A DNA stretch of 48,006 nt from Butyrivibrio sp. Lineage in GTDB: Bacteria > Bacillota > Clostridia > Lachnospirales > Lachnospiraceae. The notes under the pieces are model-generated. The model was given only the letters and a program-made list of their open reading frames with translations, was not told the origin of the DNA and ran no database searches. This document shows positions 8,154-14,486 of this stretch, in pieces (position 1 is the first letter of the stretch; each line of letters starts with the position of its first letter). Made by a program: the position numbers and the translations under genes. Location: contig NZ_JAGAYD010000178.1 in NCBI RefSeq assembly GCF_017940685.1, positions 1-48,006 of the forward strand, written 5' to 3'.

Positions 8154-8384
8154 ATGAATAGTCTATTTAATGATTTGGTTGATTTTTGTGCAGGTGTTGT
8201 TGGTTTCCTTGTAAGCGGAGGCCTTGCAATACTTGGAGTGTATATCGCAGTATGGTATGCAAAGAATTTCTCTGAAGGAAAGAACTTCTTCAGAAACATT
8301 CTTATCATCGCTGCCGTTACACTTGGCCTTGTGCTTATCGCACCAAACATCGTAACACTCTTATTCAACAACATGAAGATGTAA
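8154..8384 (+). CDS. Small two-helix membrane protein
   Basis: 76 residues from ATG 8154 (GGAGG at 8141-8145); an in-frame ATG at 8139 overlaps that ribosome site and is rejected. Two hydrophobic helices, about residues 13-33 and 46-66, joined by a short charged loop (KNFSEGKNFF). The size and topology would fit a VirB2-like pilin, a holin-type protein or an unrelated membrane peptide, and nothing in the sequence decides. Last gene of the leader-2 operon, followed by a terminator. Function unknown. Confidence 0.7.
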   Translation: MNSLFNDLVDFCAGVVGFLVSGGLAILGVYIAVWYAKNFSEGKNFFRNILIIAAVTLGLVLIAPNIVTLLFNNMKM

Positions 8385-8399
8385 CAATCAGTCTAAGAG

Positions 8400-8433
8400 A
8401 GCTGCTTTCCGAGAAATCGGAGGCAGCTTTTTT
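8400..8433 (+). terminator. Intrinsic terminator after the leader-2 operon
   Basis: AGCTGCTTTCC (8400-8410) pairs with GGAGGCAGCT (8419-8428) with a small mismatch, followed by six T. It closes the operon 5829-8384. Confidence 0.85.
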
Positions 8434-8458
8434 ATTGTTTTTATTTCTTAAATTGAAA

Positions 8459-8486
8459 GGTACGTAAAAGAACTATTTTACGTACC
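8459..8486 (+). repeat. Perfect 11-6-11 palindrome, candidate recombination core site
   Basis: GGTACGTAAAA (8459-8469) and TTTTACGTACC (8476-8486) are exact inverted repeats separated by GAACTA. The 11-bp arms and 6-bp centre are the dimensions of Xer/dif-type sites, and a tyrosine recombinase gene starts 105 bp downstream. No T-run follows, and a good terminator already stands at 8400, so a terminator role is unlikely. Direct repeats ATACGAAC follow at about 8541 and 8564. It could also be an operator for the recombinase gene. Confidence 0.55.
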
Positions 8487-8590
8487 CGATAATCGTGATA
8501 AAATCATGGGTGTGAAAAAAGCGTATTTTTTGGCTTAAATATACGAACCACAGCCATCGAAAATACGAACTTATTTTGGGGGTTTAGTTT

Positions 8591-9154
8591 TTGAACAAGA
8601 CAACAGTTGCACTCACAAATGAACAATATGAGGAAATTATAGATGTCATGAGATCGGGTGGTCCTTACTTTAGAAAAAATGACAGGATCGCTACCGCTCT
8701 TGTCCTTGAGGCCAACCTTGGACTCAGGATAGAAGATATTTTGAATCTGAAATTAAATGACATAATAATGGATGGCGACAGATACAGATTAAATATAATA
8801 GAAAAGAAGACCGGAAAGAAAAGAACATTTACTGTTCCACTTCCCATATACCAATATATAAAACTGTATGCAGTAGAAAATAGCATCCCGGGAAACGAGA
8901 AGTTATTCCCGATCACAGAAAGGGCAGTACAGAAATATCTGTTTAAGGTTGTAGACTATCTTGGCTTTGAGAATATTGGAACCCACAGCTTCAGAAAATT
9001 CTATGCTACGGATATATATACCAATAACAACTACAACATAATCCTTGTGCAGCAGCTCTTACAGCACAGCTCCGTAGCAACTACTCAGAGATATATCGGC
9101 ATCACATCTCAGATGCAGGAAGAAGCTATTCTTGGACACATGGTACTGCGCTAA
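8591..9154 (+). CDS. Tyrosine recombinase, catalytic domain only
   Basis: 187 residues from TTG 8591 with GGGGGT upstream; the next ATG would remove conserved residues. The catalytic set is visible: Arg in NLGLRIEDILNLK, Lys in KTGKKRTF, HSFRKFYAT (H-x-x-R), LLQHSSVATTQRYIG (second His and the nucleophile Tyr). The usual N-terminal SAM-like core-binding domain is absent, as in some short plasmid and integron-associated recombinases. Likely roles are resolution of replicon multimers or inversion/integration at a nearby site; the 11-6-11 palindrome just upstream is the obvious candidate substrate. It stands alone between a terminator and leader copy 3. Confidence 0.85.
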   Translation: MNKTTVALTNEQYEEIIDVMRSGGPYFRKNDRIATALVLEANLGLRIEDILNLKLNDIIMDGDRYRLNIIEKKTGKKRTFTVPLPIYQYIKLYAVENSIPGNEKLFPITERAVQKYLFKVVDYLGFENIGTHSFRKFYATDIYTNNNYNIILVQQLLQHSSVATTQRYIGITSQMQEEAILGHMVLR

Positions 9155-9162
9155 AATGCTTA

Positions 9163-9310
9163 TTGCCATTAAACTACACTTATAGTATAATAACAGTAAC
9201 GTCAAAAGAATAATCGTAAAACAATAAGAGTCATGGCTTCATAGCCGTGGCTCTTTTTTACGTTAATCATAGATTTTCTTTAAATTCCGCCCATTCAGGG
9301 CGATTACATA
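9163..9310 (+). promoter_or_regulatory. Repeated promoter and structured leader, copy 3
   Basis: TTGCCA (9163-9168), 17 bp, TATAAT (9186-9191). Outer stem AACGTCAAA (9198-9206) with TTTACGTT (9257-9264), which lacks one G and leaves a single bulge. Inner hairpin GAGTCATGGC (9228-9237) with GCCGTGGCTC (9244-9253), then six T. Second hairpin CGCCC/GGGCG (9288-9302). It drives the PARP operon. Confidence 0.85.
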
Positions 9311-9350
9311 AATCACTTTAAAAATAATTTCATATTGGAGGTAATAAGAA

Positions 9351-10568
9351 ATGGTAGAGGAAAAGTACCTTATAATGGTTGATCCATGTGACAACCACAA
9401 CAAGTTTTATCGCATGATCCCACTTCCTAACGGAAAATTCCGTGCTGAATGGGGAAGAGTAGGAGCTAATGCCCAGTCGAGAGAGTATGACCAGAAGTTT
9501 TTCTACGATAAATATCAGGAGAAAATCAGAAAAGGCTATACAGATCAGACTGATCTTCACACATCTGCAAAGACTATCCTTACAGCGCAGTCTAAGTACA
9601 GAGACATTGATGACAATGAGATAAGAATTCTCGTTGACAAGATGCTCGCTTGGGCGGACCAGGTAATCAAAAAGAATTACACGGTAAGCGCTGATGAGGT
9701 AAATCAGGATGCAATCGATAAGGCTCAGAGTATTCTGAATGCTATGACTACGGTAAGTAGTCTCCCTCAGTTTAACAGATACTTAAATGAGCTGTTCCTT
9801 ATAATCCCAAGGCAGATGAAAGATGTGAATGAGATGACCGCTAAGAGCTCATCAGAGTTCTCAGAGATCATCACAAGAGAGCAGGCACTCCTTGATACGA
9901 TGGCAGGTAAGGTTGGAAAGACTCATCCCGACATCAAGTCTGTTAAGGCCGGTAATACTCAGGGGATGACAATCCTTGAGGCAAACGGGCTTTCAATCAG
10001 ACAATGCGATCAGAAAGAAAAAGATGAAGTCAGGTCACATCTTGATCCTGAGACAGCAGGACGGTTCCTTAATTGCTGGCATGTAGAAAATGAAGCCACT
10101 CGCAAGAGGTTCGATGCTTACTGTAAGAAGTACAAAATCGGTAAGCGCGGCATCAAATTTTACTACCACGGAAGCAGAAATGCTAATTACTGGAACATTT
10201 TCAAGCAGGGACTCATGATCAGACCTACTCAAAAAGTAACAAGAGCTGGAGCTATGTTTGGTTCAGGCCTTTACTTCGCACCTAAAGCTAAAAAGAGTGT
10301 TGGTTATACCGACTCAGGCTTTTGGGCAGCAAGAACAGGCAGCGCAACCTATTCAAATAAGACCGTTCTTCTTACAGTCTTTAAAGTTGCCATGGGTAAG
10401 CAGATGGATATCTCGGCAGCTAACTCAAGTCTCACTGAGACAAAGGTTAGAAGCATGGGGTATGACAGCGTATTTGCACATGCCGGAACACAGCTTCGTA
10501 ACGATGAGTGTATCGTCTATAACGACGATGCTTGCACCATCTGTTACATCATAGAGCTCAAAAACTAA
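9351..10568 (+). CDS. WGR-domain poly(ADP-ribose) polymerase-like enzyme
   Basis: 405 residues. The N-terminus is a WGR domain (Trp-Gly-Arg at 34-36 in AEWGRVGA). A helical middle (about 85-240) corresponds to the regulatory region of DNA-repair PARPs. The C-terminal ART domain carries the H-Y-E triad of true polymerising PARPs: His273 in YYHGS, Tyr308 in GSGLYFAP, Glu386 in NDECIVY. Such enzymes transfer ADP-ribose from NAD to proteins or nucleic-acid ends, usually when the WGR domain senses DNA breaks. First gene after leader copy 3, GGAGG before ATG. Followed by a second PARP-like gene 52 nt downstream. Substrate here is unknown. Confidence 0.9.
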   Translation: MVEEKYLIMVDPCDNHNKFYRMIPLPNGKFRAEWGRVGANAQSREYDQKFFYDKYQEKIRKGYTDQTDLHTSAKTILTAQSKYRDIDDNEIRILVDKMLAWADQVIKKNYTVSADEVNQDAIDKAQSILNAMTTVSSLPQFNRYLNELFLIIPRQMKDVNEMTAKSSSEFSEIITREQALLDTMAGKVGKTHPDIKSVKAGNTQGMTILEANGLSIRQCDQKEKDEVRSHLDPETAGRFLNCWHVENEATRKRFDAYCKKYKIGKRGIKFYYHGSRNANYWNIFKQGLMIRPTQKVTRAGAMFGSGLYFAPKAKKSVGYTDSGFWAARTGSATYSNKTVLLTVFKVAMGKQMDISAANSSLTETKVRSMGYDSVFAHAGTQLRNDECIVYNDDACTICYIIELKN

Positions 10569-10578
10569 TCGATAATCT

Positions 10579-10597
10579 CTGCGGGTTTATCCCGCAG
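10579..10597 (+). other. Simple intercistronic hairpin
   Basis: CTGCGGG (10579-10585) and CCCGCAG (10591-10597) form a perfect 7-bp stem with a 5-nt loop between the two PARP genes. No T-run follows and GGAGG stands 14 nt downstream, so it is not a terminator. I see no alternative pairing here, unlike most other junctions. Confidence 0.6.
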
Positions 10598-10619
10598 GGA
10601 TATTTATTTAGGAGGAAAA

Positions 10620-12125
10620 ATGAAGGCAATCATAGACATAGACAATGAAGGAATATCACAGGAGATCGAGCACGACGGCACAGAGTCATCACTCTGGAAA
10701 CAGGTCGGTGAGTATCTGCTTAATATAGCAGTACCTAACAGAATCACTGTTACAAGTGGAGGCCAGTACGCAGTGCTTGATATTCAGAAAAGAGGAAGCT
10801 TTGTAAAGAAAGGAATAAAGCTTCCATCAATGTATGTTACTTGTGACTGTAACTACTTGCAGCTTAAACCATCACAGTACCCTGAGGCATACCTAAAGTG
10901 CGTAAACCTTGAAGGCAATAATTACAAGTTTTACCATCTACTACCTCAGGACAGTGCCGGAAAGACAGTAGCTGTAGATGCAGAGTACGGAAGCATAGAT
11001 ACAGATACTTGCAAGCCCAAACACTTGCAGACACCTTATGAACCATATCTTTACTGGATCAGGTACTATGAGAAACTATCCAAGGGATATGAGGATCATA
11101 CCAAGTTTCAGCTTGGAAGTAAGGTTATAAAAGGTATTGTATCTAAGAAGAAAGACACTTCCCCTAACGGAGCATTATACAGAGAGCTTATGGCTTATGC
11201 ACATCATGTTGTAAAAGAGTCTTTACAGGATTCTGAGAACATCACGGTTGCCCAGGTCAAAGAAGCCCGAAAGGAATTCAATAAGCTCTGTGCGATGACC
11301 ACATACAGGGGATTTACAAACCATCTTCAAAAACTTATTGCTTTGTCTCCTAGAAATATCGGAAATAGAGCAATGGGCCACGCAGCTCATATGTCTGAGC
11401 TTCTTCCAAAGGATTTTTCCTGGCAGAAGGACAAGAATAAAAGAGCAGGCCTTGAGAAAGATGAGATGGAAAGGATTATTAGCAGAGAAGAGGCACTTCT
11501 CCTTGCCATGGAAGCTGTAGTCGGTTCTCCAAACGTTAAGTCTGCAAAGGACACGCTCGATTCGTTCAAGCAGTTTGATATAGACGTGTTTGAGGCAACT
11601 GACGAACAGAAGAAAGAAGTCATGAGCTATTTATCCCCAAGGCTTCAGGCGAAAGTAGACAAAATCTATAGAGTAAAGCCACATTCTCAGGAAAAGAAGA
11701 TGCGTGAGTATTGCAAGAAACACCATATCAAAGCAATCAGGAAGTTTTGGCATGGCTCTGTTAATGCAAATTGGGCATCAATAATACAGAACTCACTTCT
11801 GATGAAACCCGCTGCAAACGGAAGGATGTTTGGTGATGGCCATTATTTTGCACCATCAGCAGATAAGTCTTTTAATTACACATCCTTCAGAGGTACTACA
11901 TGGGCACATGGAAACAGTGATACCGGATTCATGGGACTTTATGCAGTAGCTTATGGAAATCCATGGATGGTAAAAAGCAGCGGAAAATATACAGAATATC
12001 AGGTGAGAGCAAATGGTTATGACTGTGTGCACGCAGCAGCAGTAAATACAGGGCTTAGAGCAGATGAGGTAATTGTCTACTCGGACTCAGCTATCTGCCT
12101 TAACTACATAGTCAAGTTTAAATAG
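10620..12125 (+). CDS. Second PARP-like enzyme with a degenerate WGR region
   Basis: 501 residues. The C-terminal ART domain keeps the H-Y-E triad: His378 in FWHGS, Tyr409 in GDGHYFAP, Glu483 in ADEVIVY. Residues about 100-165 align in position with a WGR domain but the signature Trp is replaced (AEYGS at 121-125). About 95 extra N-terminal residues precede it. The helical middle (EMERIISREEALL) resembles that of the 9351 product (FSEIITREQALL), so the two are paralogues from an old duplication. TAGGAGG lies 5 nt before ATG. Loss of the WGR signature suggests a different activating signal; that is inference. Confidence 0.88.
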   Translation: MKAIIDIDNEGISQEIEHDGTESSLWKQVGEYLLNIAVPNRITVTSGGQYAVLDIQKRGSFVKKGIKLPSMYVTCDCNYLQLKPSQYPEAYLKCVNLEGNNYKFYHLLPQDSAGKTVAVDAEYGSIDTDTCKPKHLQTPYEPYLYWIRYYEKLSKGYEDHTKFQLGSKVIKGIVSKKKDTSPNGALYRELMAYAHHVVKESLQDSENITVAQVKEARKEFNKLCAMTTYRGFTNHLQKLIALSPRNIGNRAMGHAAHMSELLPKDFSWQKDKNKRAGLEKDEMERIISREEALLLAMEAVVGSPNVKSAKDTLDSFKQFDIDVFEATDEQKKEVMSYLSPRLQAKVDKIYRVKPHSQEKKMREYCKKHHIKAIRKFWHGSVNANWASIIQNSLLMKPAANGRMFGDGHYFAPSADKSFNYTSFRGTTWAHGNSDTGFMGLYAVAYGNPWMVKSSGKYTEYQVRANGYDCVHAAAVNTGLRADEVIVYSDSAICLNYIVKFK

Positions 12126-12135
12126 GAGGAATAAC

Positions 12136-12657
12136 ATGAACTACTATACATCCGATCTCCACTTTGGATGTCAGGCAATCTTTGACAGGACAAACCGCCC
12201 TTTCAAAGACCTTGATGAGATGAGGGATGTTCTTATAAGGAATGTAAACGAGACAGTATCACCTAAAGATACACTCTACATCCTTGGAGACATCTCCTGT
12301 GCAGAGTATGATCCGACAGATGAGCTTAAGGCTATGAACTGCCGGAAAATACTTATCAAGGGAAACCATGATGCGAGGTGGGTAAAGCACCGTCATTTCA
12401 GAGCACAGTTTGATGAGATATATGATATCAAGGCTGTAAGGGAGAATGACACAAGGATTGTCCTTTGTCACTATCCTTTAGCTGAGTGGGACGGATTCTG
12501 GAAGGGCCACTGGCACTTCTACGGACACGTTCACAACTCGAATGAAGGTGCAGGGCTCTTGATGAGCCAAATCGAAAGATCAGTAAACGTAGGCGTTGAT
12601 GTCAATGATTTCAGACCAAAGACATCAGCAGAACTCATGAACATAAGAAAGGATTAA
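12136..12657 (+). CDS. Calcineurin-like metallophosphoesterase
   Basis: 173 residues with the full metal-binding motif series: SDLHFG near residue 6, LGDIS near 51, GNHDARW near 75, CHYP near 112 and GHVHN near 133. The fold uses two metal ions to cleave phosphoesters; this short form resembles bacterial and phage phosphoesterases of unknown substrate. It starts 10 nt after the second PARP with AGGAGG, so it is cotranscribed. By context it could act on ADP-ribose-linked or terminal phosphates, but nothing in the sequence shows this. Confidence 0.88.
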   Translation: MNYYTSDLHFGCQAIFDRTNRPFKDLDEMRDVLIRNVNETVSPKDTLYILGDISCAEYDPTDELKAMNCRKILIKGNHDARWVKHRHFRAQFDEIYDIKAVRENDTRIVLCHYPLAEWDGFWKGHWHFYGHVHNSNEGAGLLMSQIERSVNVGVDVNDFRPKTSAELMNIRKD

Positions 12658-12975
12658 CACAGATTCCCCGTAGACGGGGTTCCTGTAGCGCTGCCGGGCG
12701 TCATTTTAAAATGTGCGCCCAACCAGCGTACATTTTAAGAAAGATGGGTTGTAGTAAGGGTTGTTCCTTATGTGCATCAGCTTAAAAACAGGGTAAAACA
12801 TAATAACTACGAATTGCGGAGACCGGGCACTGTGACGAGGGCGTGCCAAAGATACCGATTACAAGGTAAGTAATGAGATTATGGTAGGTATTAGACCGAA
12901 GGATAATCTCGGGGTTCCAATAGAAAACAGCATTATATGTTGCCACACGTATACGGGCAGAACCGTGTAGTGTGG
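12658..12975 (+). promoter_or_regulatory. Long hairpin-rich leader or ncRNA before the PP-loop gene
   Basis: About 320 nt with no convincing gene. Stems seen: CCCCG/CGGGG (12666-12679); CGCTG 12689-12693 with CAGCG 12724-12728 enclosing GGGCG 12696-12700 with CGCCC 12716-12720; TAAGG/CCTTA (12755-12770); GGCAC/GTGCC (12826-12847); GAGATTAT 12875-12882 with ATAATCTC 12903-12910; and CCACAC 12943-12948 plus TATACGG 12950-12956 pairing with CCGTGTA 12963-12969 plus GTGTGG 12970-12975. The last hairpin ends at the base before ATG 12976. I do not recognise a known riboswitch or ribozyme. Confidence 0.5.
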
Positions 12976-13983
12976 ATGTTGTTGAGAACTTATGAAGATT
13001 TAAAGAACCTGAAGCACCCAACAGAAGAAGAATTCATTCTCCTTGACAGGCTTCAGAAAATTGAAACCGTAGTAAATAACTACGGAGAGGATAAATTCGC
13101 CATATCTTTTTCAGGAGGCAAGGATTCTACAGTACTCTCAGCGCTTATCGACCTGGCACTTCCGGGAAATAAGATCCCGAGAGTATATGTGAATACCGGA
13201 ATCGAGCTTAACATGATAAGGGACTTTGTATTTGACCTTCAGAAGGAAGATAGCAGAGTTGAGATCATAAAGCCTCAGGTTCCCATCAAGCCGATGCTTG
13301 AAAGAGACGGATATCCCTTTAAATCCAAGAAACATGCTCATCATGTTGAGAGGTACAACCGCATAGGAATGTGTCCTTCAGTAGAGCACTATCTTGGAGA
13401 AAGCGGCGATTGGGGGACAAAACAGCGTTGCCCTAAAAGCCTTAGATATCAGTTTACTCCTGAGTTTTCTGAAAGACTTGTTGTTTCTGACCTTTGCTGT
13501 GTAAACATGAAGGAAGAGCCCTTAGAAAGATGGGGTGAAGAACATAATAGGCCAATCGCAATTGTCGGAATAATGAAGGATGAAGGCGGGCGAAGAGAAA
13601 ACGCAGTATGCCTTGCTTTTGAAGATGACAAGCTCAAAAAGTTTCAGCCAATGAGCGTAGTAACTAAGAAGTGGGAAGAATGGTTTATTAAGGAGTTTCA
13701 GATTAAAATCTGCCCTATATACCTTCCACCTTACAACTTCGAAAGGACCGGATGTAAAGGCTGCCCATTCAACAGACACGTACAGAAGGAACTTGATACT
13801 CTTGATAAGTACTTCCCAAATGAGAAGAAGCAGTGCGAACTCATATGGGCTCCGGTATATAAGGAGTATCGAAGGCTTGGTTATCGCTTAAGGAAACCTC
13901 TGAAAATAACACTTTCTGAGGATGAAACAAAGAGCTGCGATGCAAGGCAGCTTGATTTGTCAGAATTCATGCGTCTGGCGTAA
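12976..13983 (+). CDS. PAPS-reductase-like PP-loop enzyme
   Basis: 335 residues from ATG 12976; an in-frame ATG at 12937 would place the 13-bp leader hairpin inside codons, and neither start has a good ribosome site, so the start is uncertain. The PP-loop SFSGGKDST is at about residues 44-52, the adenylation signature of the PAPS reductase/ATP pyrophosphatase superfamily. Cys pairs LCC (about 175) and CKGCP (about 265) could hold a metal cluster, as in DndC-type and phage members. It may activate a substrate with ATP for sulfur transfer or modification of DNA or RNA; no partner sulfur carrier is visible. Last gene of the PARP operon. Confidence 0.85.
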   Translation: MLLRTYEDLKNLKHPTEEEFILLDRLQKIETVVNNYGEDKFAISFSGGKDSTVLSALIDLALPGNKIPRVYVNTGIELNMIRDFVFDLQKEDSRVEIIKPQVPIKPMLERDGYPFKSKKHAHHVERYNRIGMCPSVEHYLGESGDWGTKQRCPKSLRYQFTPEFSERLVVSDLCCVNMKEEPLERWGEEHNRPIAIVGIMKDEGGRRENAVCLAFEDDKLKKFQPMSVVTKKWEEWFIKEFQIKICPIYLPPYNFERTGCKGCPFNRHVQKELDTLDKYFPNEKKQCELIWAPVYKEYRRLGYRLRKPLKITLSEDETKSCDARQLDLSEFMRLA

Positions 13984-13991
13984 TTGCGGTA

Positions 13992-14138
13992 TTGCAAATA
14001 TATTTTACTTATAGTAAAATTATGGTAACGTCAAATGCATATAGTAAAACCATAAAAGAGTCATAGCGTAAGCTGTGGCTCTTTTTTGACGTTTAATATA
14101 GATTTCCCTAAGTTACGTCCAATGGGCGATTACATAGA
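13992..14138 (+). promoter_or_regulatory. Repeated promoter and structured leader, copy 4
   Basis: TTGCAA (13992-13997), 17 bp, TAAAAT (14015-14020). Outer stem AACGTCAAA (14027-14035) with TTTGACGTT (14085-14093). Inner hairpin GAGTCATAGC (14058-14067) with GCTGTGGCTC (14072-14081), where the A-T pair replaces G-C of copies 2 and 3, then six T. Second hairpin CGTCC/GGGCG (14116-14128). It precedes the ligase operon. Confidence 0.85.
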
Positions 14139-14486
14139 TGAACTACCACCACCGATGATATCGGAAATAGTTTCTACAATACCTTACGGTATAGTAAGGC
14201 ACGTTCACGGTGCCGCTACTCCGTTGGGTAAAACCCTTCGGTATACTTGAAAATGTTATTTAGTGCGCTTGTGGCACGTGGGAACTAAACACCTTGTATA
14301 TTTTACGCACCACAGGTTCTTGGTTTGTTAGATTCGTGGTACAACCCTATATATACAGTTTTCAAGGTTCCGATATACTTATTTTATCACGAACAACTGT
14401 TCGTGTAAAGGCGATTCATCCCACAACCGACTTCATCGGAAGGGGATTTCTCGCTAAATTTTATAAACAAAATGGAGGATAAATAC
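14129..14486 (+). promoter_or_regulatory. Extended structured 5' region before the DNA ligase gene
   Basis: About 350 nt without a plausible gene. Hairpins seen: CCGAT/ATCGG (14152-14164); CCTTAC/GTAAGG (14182-14199); GGCAC 14198-14202 with GTGCC 14210-14214, overlapping the former; GGGT/ACCC framed by CCG/CGG (14221-14241); CACGAAC/GTTCGTG (14388-14405); CCGA/TCGG (14427-14439). GTGCG near 14263 can pair with CGCAC near 14306. GGAGG for ATG 14487 follows. No known riboswitch class is recognised. Confidence 0.45.

Noticed and set aside
8459-8486. The palindrome before the recombinase taken as a terminator
   Set aside because: It has no following T-run and a good terminator for the same operon stands 26 nt upstream.
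14294-14482. 62-codon frame in the ligase leader
   Set aside because: It runs through several stable hairpins and has no ribosome site; its composition is unlike its neighbours.
12658-14486. tRNA genes in the hairpin-rich leaders
   Set aside because: No cloverleaf with a T-loop GTTCGA-type sequence and a 7-nt anticodon loop can be drawn.
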